A DNA stretch of 64,000 nt from positions 186,001 to 250,000 of the forward strand of contig NZ_RZYA01000009.1 of NCBI RefSeq assembly GCF_004005495.1. The letters run 5' to 3'. The notes under the pieces were generated by a model. The model searched no databases. It was not told the origin of the DNA and saw only the letters and a list, made by a program, of their open reading frames with translations. This stretch comes from Streptomyces antnestii. GTDB lineage: Bacteria > Actinomycetota > Actinomycetes > Streptomycetales > Streptomycetaceae. Within the stretch, counting starts at the first letter, position 1. The number at the start of each line of letters is the position of its first letter. The translations under genes and the position numbers were made by a program. This document shows positions 1 to 7,713 of the stretch, piece by piece.

Positions 1-537
1 GAGCGCCTCGTGAACGCGATCCACAACGAGGACACCCTCGCCCAGTACCACAACGAGGGCCGGCGCCTGGGACGCCTCATGTACGAGGGCCGCTGGCTCG
101 ACCCGCAGGCGCTGATGGTCCGCGAGTCGATTCAGCGGTGGGTCGGCTCGGCCGTCACCGGCGAGGTGACGCTGCGGCTGCGGCGCGGTGAGGACTACTC
201 GATCCTCAACACCACGGGCCCGGCGTTCAGCTACCACCCGGACAAGCTCTCCATGGAGCGCACCGAGGACTCCGCGTTCGGCCCGGTGGACCGGATCGGC
301 CAGCTCACCATGCGCAACCTCGACATCGCCGACTCGCGCGCCCGCCTGGAGCAGTACGCGGGCCTCGGCATCGTCGGCACGACCCACCCCGAGCTGATCG
401 GCGCCGCCCAGGCGGCGGCGACGGGCCTCATCGGCACCATGCCGGAGGGCGGCGCCGAGGCGATCGCCTCGCGCGGCGAGGTCTCGGGCGACGACGAGCT
501 CCTGGACCGCGCGGCCATGGAGTTCGGCACGGACTGA
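1..537 (+). CDS. argG: Argininosuccinate synthase, C-terminal part (5' end outside window)
   Basis: ATP-dependent condensation of citrulline and aspartate to argininosuccinate, the penultimate step of arginine synthesis, in the cytosol. The reading frame is open from base 1 (E-R-L-V-N-A-I-H-N-E-D), so the start lies upstream of the window and about 178 residues are visible. The visible segment contains the family blocks RRLGRLMYEGRWLDPQAL, GEVTLRLRRGEDYSILNT and RIGQLTMRNLDIADSR, which match the longer, E. coli-type ArgG rather than the short type. It ends in TGA at 535-537 and is followed by a strong hairpin. It converges on the ABC exporter gene. Family assignment is by sequence recognition and is secure. 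Confidence 0.95.
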   Translation, partial: ERLVNAIHNEDTLAQYHNEGRRLGRLMYEGRWLDPQALMVRESIQRWVGSAVTGEVTLRLRRGEDYSILNTTGPAFSYHPDKLSMERTEDSAFGPVDRIGQLTMRNLDIADSRARLEQYAGLGIVGTTHPELIGAAQAAATGLIGTMPEGGAEAIASRGEVSGDDELLDRAAMEFGTD

Positions 538-552
538 CGTTCGTCAGACGCA

Positions 553-598
553 CGAAGGGTGGAGGGGGTGGCCTGCGGGCCGCCCCCTCCACCCTTCG
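553..598. terminator. Bidirectional terminator between convergent argG and ABC exporter
   Basis: Perfect 16-bp inverted repeat: left arm 553-568 (CGAAGGGTGGAGGGGG), right arm 583-598. The 14-nt loop contains an inner GGCC/GGCC pair. It lies 15 bases after the argG stop and 10 bases after the stop of the opposing gene, so it can serve both transcripts. Confidence 0.85.
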
Positions 599-608
599 CT
601 TTCCCGCG

Positions 609-2495
609 TCAGGCCGCTTCGACCACGTCGTCCGTCGGCGCGGCGAACTGCGTGCGGTACAGCTCCGCGTAGCGTCCCTCCTCGGCGAGGAGCGTGTCGT
701 GCGTGCCGCGTTCCACGATGTGCCCGTCCTCGACCACGAGGATCTGGTCGGCGGACCTGATGGTGGACAGGCGGTGGGCGATCACGACGGCGGTGCGGCC
801 TTCCAGGGCCTCCGCGAGCGCTTCCTGCACGGCCGCCTCGGACGTGTTGTCCAGGTGGGCGGTGGCCTCGTCGAGGATCACCACGCGCTGGCGCGCGAGC
901 AGGAGGCGGGCGATCGTCATGCGCTGGCGTTCGCCGCCGGAGAGGCGGTAGCCGCGCTCGCCGACGACGGTTTCCAGGCCGTCGGGCAGGGAGTGCACCA
1001 GCTCTTCGAGACGGGAGCGCCGCAGGACGTCCCACAGCTCCTCCTCGCTCGCTCCGGGCCTGGCGAGGAGCAGGTTGGCGCGCACCGAGTCGTGGAAGAG
1101 GTGGCCGTCCTGGGTCACCATGCCGAGCGTCTCGCGCAGGGAGACGGCGGTCAGGTCGCGCACGTCGACCCCGCCGATGCGTACGGCGCCCTCGTCGGTG
1201 TCGTAGAGGCGGGGCATGAGCTGGGCGACGGTCGACTTGCCCGCGCCCGAGGAGCCGACGAGGGCGACGGTCTGGCCGGGTTCGGCGCGGAACGAGATGC
1301 CGTGCAGGACCTCGGCGCCGCACCGGGTGTCCAGGGACGCGACCTCTTCGAGGGAGGCGAGGGAGACCTTGTCGGCGGCCGGGTAGCCGAAGCGGACGTC
1401 GTCGAACTCCACGGCGACCGGGCCCTCGGGCACCTCGCGGGCGTCCGGCTTCTCGTCGATCAGCGGCTTCAGGTCGAGGACCTCGAAGACGCGCTCGAAG
1501 CTGACGAGTGCGCTCATGACCTCGACGCGGGCGCCTGCCAGGGAGGTCAGCGGGGCGTAGAGGCGGGTGAGGAGCAGGGCGAGGGTGACGACGGTGCCCG
1601 CTTCGAGGGTGCCCTCGATGGCGAAGTAGCCGCCGAGGCCGTAGACGAGCGCGAGAGCGAGGGCCGAGACGAGGGTGAGCGCGGTGATGAACGCGGACTG
1701 CGCCATGGCCGTCTTCACGCCGATGTCCCGTACGCGGCGTGCCCGGGCGGCGAACTCGGCGGACTCGTCGCCGGGGCGGCCGAACAGCTTGATCAGGGTG
1801 GCGCCGGGCGCCGAGAACCGCTCGGTCATCCGGGTGCCCATGGCGGCGTTGTGCGCGGCCGCCTCACGCTGGAGCCTGGCCATACGGGTGCCCATGCGCC
1901 GGGCGGGCACGACGAACACGGGCAGGAGCACGAGCGCCAGGAGCGTGATCTGCCAGGACAGCGTGAGCATGACGGCGAGGGTGAGGAGCAGCGTCACGAT
2001 GTTGCCGACCACTCCGGAGAGCGTGTTGCTGAACGCCCGCTGCGCGCCGATCACGTCGTTGTTGAGCCGGCTGACGAGGGCGCCGGTGCGGGTCCGCGTG
2101 AAGAAGGCGACCGGCATGCGCTGCACATGGTCGAAGACGGCCGTGCGCAGGTCCAGGATCAGGCCCTCGCCCAGGTTGGCCGAGAGCCAGCGGGCCAGGA
2201 TCCCGAGGCCGGCCTCGGCGAGCGCGATCACGGCGATGAGCAGGGCGAGCCGGACGACGGTGCCCTGGTGCCTGCCGGCCACGATGGCGTCGACGACGTG
2301 CCCCGCGAGGACGGGCGTCGCGACGGCGGTCAGGGCGGTCACCACGCTGAGGACGACGAACTGGACGATGCGGCGCCGGTGCGGGCGGGCGAAGGCCGCG
2401 ATGCGGCGCAGGGTGGCGGGGGCGAAGGGTCTGGTGTCCTGCTGGGCGTTCATGACGCTGTGCAGCTGCGTCCACGCCGTGGTCTCCATGCTCAT
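609..2495 (-). CDS. ABC exporter, fused permease and ATP-binding protein (type IV half-transporter)
   Basis: A 628-residue half-transporter that would dimerise in the membrane and export a hydrophobic or toxic compound using ATP. The N-terminal half (about residues 30-320) carries six predicted membrane helices. The C-terminal half carries the nucleotide-binding domain with Walker A GSSGAGKST (about 410-420), signature LSGGERQR and Walker B VVILDEA with a following H-switch (VVIAHR). Length is typical of the MdlB/MsbA-like family. The start at 2495 is chosen because a promoter with a palindrome in its 19-bp spacer (separate entry) puts +1 on the A of this ATG, giving a leaderless mRNA. The palindrome matches the SoxR box, and in S. 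coelicolor an ABC transporter is a known SoxR target, so a role in export of redox-cycling compounds is inferred. No soxR/merR gene is adjacent. Confidence 0.9.
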   Translation of the reverse strand: MSMETTAWTQLHSVMNAQQDTRPFAPATLRRIAAFARPHRRRIVQFVVLSVVTALTAVATPVLAGHVVDAIVAGRHQGTVVRLALLIAVIALAEAGLGILARWLSANLGEGLILDLRTAVFDHVQRMPVAFFTRTRTGALVSRLNNDVIGAQRAFSNTLSGVVGNIVTLLLTLAVMLTLSWQITLLALVLLPVFVVPARRMGTRMARLQREAAAHNAAMGTRMTERFSAPGATLIKLFGRPGDESAEFAARARRVRDIGVKTAMAQSAFITALTLVSALALALVYGLGGYFAIEGTLEAGTVVTLALLLTRLYAPLTSLAGARVEVMSALVSFERVFEVLDLKPLIDEKPDAREVPEGPVAVEFDDVRFGYPAADKVSLASLEEVASLDTRCGAEVLHGISFRAEPGQTVALVGSSGAGKSTVAQLMPRLYDTDEGAVRIGGVDVRDLTAVSLRETLGMVTQDGHLFHDSVRANLLLARPGASEEELWDVLRRSRLEELVHSLPDGLETVVGERGYRLSGGERQRMTIARLLLARQRVVILDEATAHLDNTSEAAVQEALAEALEGRTAVVIAHRLSTIRSADQILVVEDGHIVERGTHDTLLAEEGRYAELYRTQFAAPTDDVVEAA

Positions 2496-2502
2496 GACGT
2501 AG

Positions 2503-2533
2503 ACGGTAAGACCTCAAGCAAGCTTGAGGTCAA
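2503..2533 (-). promoter_or_regulatory. SoxR/MerR-type promoter of the ABC exporter, leaderless
   Basis: On the minus strand, a -35 TTGACC (2533-2528) and a -10 TACCGT (2508-2503) are separated by 19 bp, the over-long spacing typical of MerR-family promoters. The spacer is filled by a palindrome with 9-bp arms ACCTCAAGC and GCTTGAGGT (2511-2530). This is one step from the enterobacterial SoxR box CCTCAAGTTAACTTGAGG. Seven bases separate the -10 from the start codon at 2495, so transcription should begin at or next to the ATG. Confidence 0.8.
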
Positions 2534-2650
2534 CGCGGTGGGGATACCGAAGGGAATTCGTTGCAGAGCGGGGGTGCCGGCGGGGGGTGCCGGAAGGGGG
2601 TCGGCGCCATACTGACCGTCTCCCCGCGACGATCCCCAGGAGGGTCAAGG

Positions 2651-3415
2651 ATGCCGGTCCGCGTCGAGCGCCGAGGGCACGTCACCACGGTCGTACTGTC
2701 CCGCCCCGAGGTCCGCAACGCGGTCGACGGGCCGACGGCCGCCGAACTGGCCGCCGCCTTCAAGGAGTTCGACGCGGACGACTCCGCCCGGGTCGCGGTG
2801 CTGTGGGGCGAGGGCGGCACGTTCTGCGCGGGAGCCGACCTCAAGGCGATCGGGACGGAGCGCGGCAACCGGGTCGCCGAGGACGGGGACGGGCCGATGG
2901 GCCCGACCCGGCTGCGCCTTTCCAAGCCGGTGATCGCCGCGGTGTCGGGGCACGCGGTGGCGGGCGGCCTGGAGCTGGCGCTCTGGTGCGATCTGCGGGT
3001 CGCCGAGGAGGACGCCGTGTTCGGGGTGTTCTGCCGGCGCTGGGGCGTGCCCCTGATCGACGGCGGCACGGTGCGCCTGCCGCGCCTCATCGGCGAGAGC
3101 CGCGCTATGGACCTGATCCTCACGGGCCGCCCGGTGCCCGCCGGGGAGGCGTACGCGATGGGGCTCGCGAACCGGGTCGTGCCGCCGGGCCGGGCGCGCG
3201 CCGAGGCGGAGGAGCTGGCGGAGCGCATCGCCGCCTTCCCGCAGGCCTGCCTGCGTGGCGACCGGGCCTCCGTGCTCGACCAGGGCGGGCGGAGCGAGGC
3301 GGCGGCCATGGCGGGTGAACTCGCTTACGGGACAGCCGTGTTGGAGGAGAGCCTGAAGGGGGCGGCCCGCTTCGCGTCGGGGGCGGGGCGGCACGGGTCG
3401 TTCGGCGACCTGTGA
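2651..3415 (+). CDS. Enoyl-CoA hydratase/isomerase family protein (crotonase fold)
   Basis: A 254-residue crotonase-family protein acting on an acyl-CoA thioester in the cytosol. It starts at ATG 2651, which has a textbook AGGAGG at 2638-2643 (7-nt gap); the frame is open further upstream but without a ribosome site. The fold is shown by RPEVRNAVDG near the N-terminus and the two oxyanion-hole segments FCAGADLKAI (about residues 58-67) and GHAVAGGLELALWCDLRVA (about 100-118). The exact reaction cannot be read: hydratases, isomerases and thioesterases share these motifs, and the second catalytic acid is not obvious. It is divergent from the ABC exporter and convergent with the phosphoesterase. 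It appears monocistronic. Confidence 0.85.
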   Translation: MPVRVERRGHVTTVVLSRPEVRNAVDGPTAAELAAAFKEFDADDSARVAVLWGEGGTFCAGADLKAIGTERGNRVAEDGDGPMGPTRLRLSKPVIAAVSGHAVAGGLELALWCDLRVAEEDAVFGVFCRRWGVPLIDGGTVRLPRLIGESRAMDLILTGRPVPAGEAYAMGLANRVVPPGRARAEAEELAERIAAFPQACLRGDRASVLDQGGRSEAAAMAGELAYGTAVLEESLKGAARFASGAGRHGSFGDL

Positions 3416-3445
3416 CCCGGGCGCGGCCCCGCCCCCGACGACCGG

Positions 3446-4504
3446 TCAGGCCTGGTTGTGCAGCGGGACCGTCAGCTGCTTGAGCCAGGTGTTGGTGGTG
3501 AAGTCGCGGGCCTTGATGACGACCTTCTGCGGGTCGACCTCCACCTGGAGGCCCTGGTTGAAGGCGCCGCCCAGCGAGACCTCGCCGCCCTTGCCGTCGT
3601 CCATCCAGCCGACCTGCACCGCGGCCGTGTTGACGACGGTGAACCCTTCGAGGTTGCCGGTGCCGGGGACGACGCGGCGGACCACCCAGTCGGACAGGTT
3701 GAGGTCCCAGTGCGTGTGCCCGGAGAACAGGAACACGTCCTTGTGGCGGCCGAGGATCGACAGGAGCCGGTCGGGCTGGAGGTAGTCGCTCATGTAGAGC
3801 TTGTTGTGCGTGCCCGACACGGTGTTGGGCAGCGGGTGGTGGGTCAGGACCATGACGGGCTTGCGGCGGCGCTCCCAGTACGCGAGCCGGTCCTCGAGCC
3901 AGGTGAACTGCTCGTCGCTGATCCACACCTCGTCCCACAGCTTGGCGTCGTGGTAGTGCGAGTAGCGCTCGGTGCCGAGGCTGAGGACCGGCACGCCGCC
4001 GAACGAGGTCTCCGAGTAGACCTTGCCGCGCTCCGCGAAGTTGTAGAAGCTCTTGAAGAGGGAGTCCTCGGTGGTGCCGTTCGGCCAGGTGGCCTGGGCG
4101 AGGGTGTTGGGGTCGCTGTACTTCGGTACGTAGAACTCGTGGTTGCCGATCGCCCAGGCGACGGCCTTGGGGTGCGGGTGCTTGTCGATGGTCTGGCGGA
4201 CGGCCGCGTACTCGAAGTCGTAGCCGCGCGGGGTGATGTCGCCGGCTATGCCGAGGCCCACGCTGCCGGGGTTGATCGCGTGCAGGTCGTCGAGGGCCTT
4301 GCCGAAGTCGGTCAGGTCGCCCTGGATGTCGCTGATGATGTTGAACCGCACGGTCCCGTTGTCGTCGCCCTGCGACGCGGCGACGGGCTCGGTGGCGGGT
4401 GCGGCGCCGGCCGCGGGTGCGGACACCAGGGAGCCGGTCGCGGCGAGCACGCCGCCCGCGAGCGTCGCGCGCCCCGTCGTGGCCATGAACGATCTGCGAT
4501 CCAT
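3446..4504 (-). CDS. Tat-exported calcineurin-like metallophosphoesterase
   Basis: A 352-residue secreted phosphoesterase of the calcineurin-like family, which hydrolyses phosphomono- or diesters using two metal ions. It begins MDRRSFMATTG, a twin-arginine signal followed by a hydrophobic stretch and an AxA-type region (about residues 20-40). Metal-ligand motifs are in order: SDIQGD (D59), GDITPRG (D89), GNHEF (N121, H122), LTHHP and SGHTHWD. The start at 4504 rather than the in-frame ATG five codons upstream is supported by GGAGGA at 4517-4512. The upstream region holds a DasR-like box at 4613-4628. Substrate unknown; family members in Streptomyces are implicated in phosphate release or cell-envelope turnover, but nothing here decides between these. 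Confidence 0.87.
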   Translation of the reverse strand: MDRRSFMATTGRATLAGGVLAATGSLVSAPAAGAAPATEPVAASQGDDNGTVRFNIISDIQGDLTDFGKALDDLHAINPGSVGLGIAGDITPRGYDFEYAAVRQTIDKHPHPKAVAWAIGNHEFYVPKYSDPNTLAQATWPNGTTEDSLFKSFYNFAERGKVYSETSFGGVPVLSLGTERYSHYHDAKLWDEVWISDEQFTWLEDRLAYWERRRKPVMVLTHHPLPNTVSGTHNKLYMSDYLQPDRLLSILGRHKDVFLFSGHTHWDLNLSDWVVRRVVPGTGNLEGFTVVNTAAVQVGWMDDGKGGEVSLGGAFNQGLQVEVDPQKVVIKARDFTTNTWLKQLTVPLHNQA

Positions 4505-4612
4505 CGGTGTTTCCTCCAAAGCGACTGCCCCCGTGTGCGGGTGGTGGGTCGGGCTCGATCGTGACCGGTCGCGATGTCCCGCCGGAGTACCGGAGGTGAC
4601 CGCTCCCTTAAA

Positions 4613-4628
4613 TGTGGTCTAGCCCAGT
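4613..4628. promoter_or_regulatory. DasR-responsive element (dre)-like box
   Basis: TGTGGTCTAGCCCAGT matches the published dre consensus AGTGGTCTAGACCAGT at 14 of 16 positions, keeping the central GGTCTAG. It lies 109 bases upstream of the phosphoesterase start and downstream (3') of the GNAT gene. DasR is the GntR-family N-acetylglucosamine regulator of streptomycetes. Occupancy is inferred only. Confidence 0.5.
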
Positions 4629-4703
4629 TACCTTCCCGAGACCTTCCTGTCGCCAACCTCCCCGGAGCGCCTATCGGCCACGTTCTCGCCGCCCCCGTTC
4701 TCG

Positions 4704-5621
4704 CTAGCCGAGTTCGAGCGTGGTGACCCCGAAGACGCGCTCCTCCGCGAACGGCCGCACGGGCCCTGTGTACATGCGGGCCGTGGCGAACCCGGCGGTG
4801 AGCCCGTACGACTCGGCCAGCGCGACGGCCGCCGGGTTCGACCCGGGTACGTCCACGGCGACCGCCACGCGGCCGACCGCGGCGAGCAGCGCGCCGAACA
4901 GGGCGTGGGCGTCCAGCGGGGTGTCCGCGAACAGCGGGCCGACGCGGAAGGTCTCACGGGCCGGGCGGATGACGCCGTATCCGGTGACGCGGCCGTCGAC
5001 GACGCGGGCGAGCGCGCGGTGCCCGTCCCCGGAGAGCCAGGAGGCGAGGAAGCGGGGCCGATCGGCGGGGTAGCAGGCGCTGTCGTACCTCGCGACGGCC
5101 TTCAGGCCGCCCGCCTCGCCGACGGGGATGACGGAACCGCGCGCCGGGGCGGCGACGGGCGGCCGGGGCTGCGCGATGCCGCTGTGGCGGACGGTGGTGT
5201 GGGCGAGTTCGAAGCCGGACTTGCGGTAGTTGTCCTGCTGGTCGGGGACCCCGTCCAGGCCGACGGTCCTGGCGCCCGCGTGCGCGAGTCCCGCGTTCCA
5301 GGTGGCGATGCCGTAGCCGCGGCCACGCAGGTCGGGGCGTACGAGGTAGCAGCCGAGGAAGGCGTAGTCGTCGCCGTAGTTGACGACGGACACGGCGGAG
5401 ACGGGTTCGCCGTCGATCCGGCCGAGGAAGAAGCCGTCGGGGTCCTGGGCGAAGAAGCTGCGGCCGTCGGAGAGGCCCGGGTTCCAGCCCTCGTCGGCCG
5501 CCCAGCCGCTGATGACGGGCCAGTCGTCGAGCGTGGCCCGGGTGATGTCGAGCCGCGCGGGCGGCTCGGGGGTACCGGAACTCCGGTGGACGCCGGAGGT
5601 GTGGGGGTCCGGTCGCGTCAT
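4704..5621 (-). CDS. GNAT-family N-acetyltransferase with C-terminal second GNAT-like domain
   Basis: A 305-residue acetyl-CoA-dependent acyltransferase. The N-terminal GNAT domain (about residues 25-140) starts ITRATLDDWPVISGWAADEGWNPG and carries the acetyl-CoA pyrophosphate loop in RPDLRGRGYGIATW (about 94-107). The C-terminal half (about 165-300: RPRFLASWL, VVDGRVTGYGVIRPA, VPGSNPAAVALAESYGL) looks like the YitH/HolE-type second domain found in this subfamily. The start at 5621 follows GAGGAG. Substrate unknown. It is divergent from the SPFH gene across a 165-bp promoter region. Confidence 0.85.
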   Translation of the reverse strand: MTRPDPHTSGVHRSSGTPEPPARLDITRATLDDWPVISGWAADEGWNPGLSDGRSFFAQDPDGFFLGRIDGEPVSAVSVVNYGDDYAFLGCYLVRPDLRGRGYGIATWNAGLAHAGARTVGLDGVPDQQDNYRKSGFELAHTTVRHSGIAQPRPPVAAPARGSVIPVGEAGGLKAVARYDSACYPADRPRFLASWLSGDGHRALARVVDGRVTGYGVIRPARETFRVGPLFADTPLDAHALFGALLAAVGRVAVAVDVPGSNPAAVALAESYGLTAGFATARMYTGPVRPFAEERVFGVTTLELG

Positions 5622-5715
5622 CGTCGCCTCTCCTCAGTCCGTGACGGAGGACCCAAACTACGCGACGCGACAAGGGAGTTGGGTGCACGCAACACCGCAC
5701 CCCCTCATTCCATTA

Positions 5716-5753
5716 ATAGTCATCTTGACTATATTCTTGAGCCGCCATATCGT
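5716..5753 (+). promoter_or_regulatory. Promoter with palindromic operator for the SPFH-NAD kinase-like pair
   Basis: A perfect inverted repeat ATAGTCA-TCT-TGACTAT occupies 5716-5732. Its right arm overlaps a -35 TTGACT (5725-5730); a -10 TATCGT lies at 5748-5753 after a 17-bp spacer. The SPFH ribosome site and start follow at 5773 and 5787. The arrangement suggests repression by a dimeric regulator (MarR or PadR size class). No regulator gene is adjacent. Confidence 0.65.
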
Positions 5754-5786
5754 CGTCATGACGAAAACGACCGGGAGGTTCCCGTC

Positions 5787-6797
5787 ATGGCCGACATCAA
5801 GCGACGGTTCGGGCTGCACCACTTGCGTTCGGCGCCCACCATCCACATCCGTCACCACCGGCGCGGGGCACTCGTCCACGACGGGACGGGCCTCAGCTTC
5901 TGGTTCCGGGCGCTGAGCGCCGCACTGTCCGAAGTCCCGGTGGACGACCGGGAGTTGGCGGTCACGTTCCACGCGCGGACGGCGGACTTCCAGGACGTCG
6001 CCGTGCAGGCCTCCGTGACGTACCGGATCAGCGACCCGGCGCTCGCCGCCGCCCGGCTCGACTTCTCGCTCGACCCGGACACCGGCGCCTGGCGCGGCAC
6101 ACCCCTGGAGCAGCTGTCCGCGCTCCTCACCGAGACGGCGCAGCAGCACGCGCTCGACGTCCTGGCGCGCACGCCCCTCGCGGAAGCGCTCGCCGACGGG
6201 GTGAGCGCGGTGCGCGAGCGCGTCGCGGCGGGCCTCACCGCGGAGCCCCGGCTGCCCGCGACCGGTGTGGAGGTCGTCACCGTGCGCGTCGTGGCACTGC
6301 GCCCCGAGCCCGAGGTGGAGCGGGCGCTGCGCACGCCGGCCCGGGAGCGGATCCAGCAGGAGGCGGACCGGGCGACATACGAGCGGCGCGCGGTGGCGGT
6401 CGAGCGGGAGCGCGCCATCGCCGAGAACGAGCTGGGCAGCCGGATCGAACTCGCCCGCCAGGAGGAGCAGTTGGTGGAGCAGCGCGGCACGAACGCGCGC
6501 CGCGAGGCCGAGGAGAACGCGGCGGCGGACGCCGTGCGCGCCGAGGCGGAGGCCGCGCGGGCGGTGCGGCTCGCGGGCGGCGAGGCGGAGGCGGCGCGCG
6601 CGGTCGGCGAGGCGCGGGCGCACGCGCAGGAGGCGTGGCTGCGGGTCCACGCCCAGGTGGACGCCGCCACCCTGCACGCCCTCGCCGCCACCCAGCTGGC
6701 CCAGAACGTGCCACGGATCGAGAACCTGACCCTGTCCCCCGACGTCCTGACGGGTCTGCTCGCGCGGCTCGGCCACGACGGGGGTGGGCGCTCGTGA
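5787..6797 (+). CDS. SPFH/band-7 (slipin-like) domain protein, no membrane anchor
   Basis: A 336-residue protein of the stomatin/prohibitin/flotillin/HflK family, which forms oligomeric scaffolds. The SPFH-like beta domain spans about residues 15-200 (FHARTADFQDVAVQASVTYRISDP is characteristic). It is followed by a long charged, Ala/Glu/Arg-rich helix (about 205-300) that should form a coiled coil. No hydrophobic N-terminal hairpin is visible, unlike typical slipins, so membrane association would need a partner. The start at 5787 has GGGAGG at 5773-5778. The next gene overlaps it by 4 bases (GTGA), so the two proteins are translationally coupled and probably act together. Confidence 0.82.
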   Translation: MADIKRRFGLHHLRSAPTIHIRHHRRGALVHDGTGLSFWFRALSAALSEVPVDDRELAVTFHARTADFQDVAVQASVTYRISDPALAAARLDFSLDPDTGAWRGTPLEQLSALLTETAQQHALDVLARTPLAEALADGVSAVRERVAAGLTAEPRLPATGVEVVTVRVVALRPEPEVERALRTPARERIQQEADRATYERRAVAVERERAIAENELGSRIELARQEEQLVEQRGTNARREAEENAAADAVRAEAEAARAVRLAGGEAEAARAVGEARAHAQEAWLRVHAQVDAATLHALAATQLAQNVPRIENLTLSPDVLTGLLARLGHDGGGRS

Positions 6798-7693
6798 CCC
6801 TCGCGCCGCGCGCGGTACTGGTCCACCGCACCACGGAGTACGAGGAGTTGCTGGCCCGGCACGGCACGCACGGCCAGGCGGCCTTCTTCCTCTCCTCGCG
6901 CGGACGCTCTGTGGACGAGGTGGCCGAGCGCCATCACCGTACGAAACGGGCGCTCGCGGAGGTCGAGGCGGCCGTGCCGCTCGCGTGGCGCCGGACGCGT
7001 CTGGAGCGGGCGGACCTGGACCGGTTCCTGTTCGGCCCGGAGGACGTGGTCGTGGTCGTGGGGCAGGACGGCCTGGTGGCGAACGCGGCCAAGTACCTGT
7101 CGGGTCAGCCGGTGGTCGGCATCGACACGGATCCGGGGCGCAATCCGGGGGTCCTGGTGCGGCACCGGGCGCCGGACGCGGCGAAGCTCCTGCCGGCGGC
7201 CGCCTCGGGACGCGCGGCCGCCGACGAACTCACCATGGTGGAGGCGGTCGCCGACGACACGCAGCGGCTGCTCGCGCTCAACGAGATCTATCTGGGCCCA
7301 CCGTCGCACCAGACGGCGCGCTACCGGATCGGGCCCGACGACGACGCGTGCCCGCCCGAGGCCCAGGCCTCCTCGGGTGTGCTGGTGGGCACGGGGACCG
7401 GAGCCACGGGCTGGCTGCGCTCGGTGTGGCGGCAGCACGCGAGCACGCTCCCGCTGCCGGGCCCGGCCGAGCCCCGGCTGCTCTGGTTCGTCCGGGAGGC
7501 CTGGCCATCCCCCGCCACCGGCACATCCCTGGTGGAGGGCTCCCTCGGCCCCGCCGACCGGCTGCGCGTCACGGTCGAGTCCGACCGCCTGGTCGTCTTC
7601 GGCGACGGAGTGGAGAGCGACGCCCTGGACCTGTCGTGGGGCCAGACGGTCCGGGTGGGGCGGGCTGGGGAGCGGTTGCGGCTCGTCACCTGA
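6794..7693 (+). CDS. NAD kinase-like protein with altered motifs, coupled to SPFH protein
   Basis: A 299-residue protein resembling the NAD kinase / diacylglycerol kinase fold. The nucleotide loop normally reading GGDGT appears as VVVVGQDGLVANAAKYL (about residues 84-100). The NE motif is present (LNEIYLG, about 161-167). The glycine-rich substrate loop normally TGSTAY appears as GVLVGTGTGATGWLRS (about 195-210). The N-terminal 70 residues are not shared with NAD kinases. Substitution of the second Gly of GGDG and of the Tyr of TGSTAY makes true NAD phosphorylation uncertain. GTG 6794 overlaps the stop of the SPFH gene. It could be a divergent NAD kinase, a sensor, or a kinase for another substrate. 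Confidence 0.75.
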   Translation: MTLAPRAVLVHRTTEYEELLARHGTHGQAAFFLSSRGRSVDEVAERHHRTKRALAEVEAAVPLAWRRTRLERADLDRFLFGPEDVVVVVGQDGLVANAAKYLSGQPVVGIDTDPGRNPGVLVRHRAPDAAKLLPAAASGRAAADELTMVEAVADDTQRLLALNEIYLGPPSHQTARYRIGPDDDACPPEAQASSGVLVGTGTGATGWLRSVWRQHASTLPLPGPAEPRLLWFVREAWPSPATGTSLVEGSLGPADRLRVTVESDRLVVFGDGVESDALDLSWGQTVRVGRAGERLRLVT

Positions 7694-7713
7694 CGGGTCT
7701 CAAGGCCCGGCTG

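Noticed and set aside
3416..3445. Terminator between the convergent crotonase and phosphoesterase genes
   Set aside because: The 30-bp gap is GC-rich but I could not find a convincing inverted repeat.
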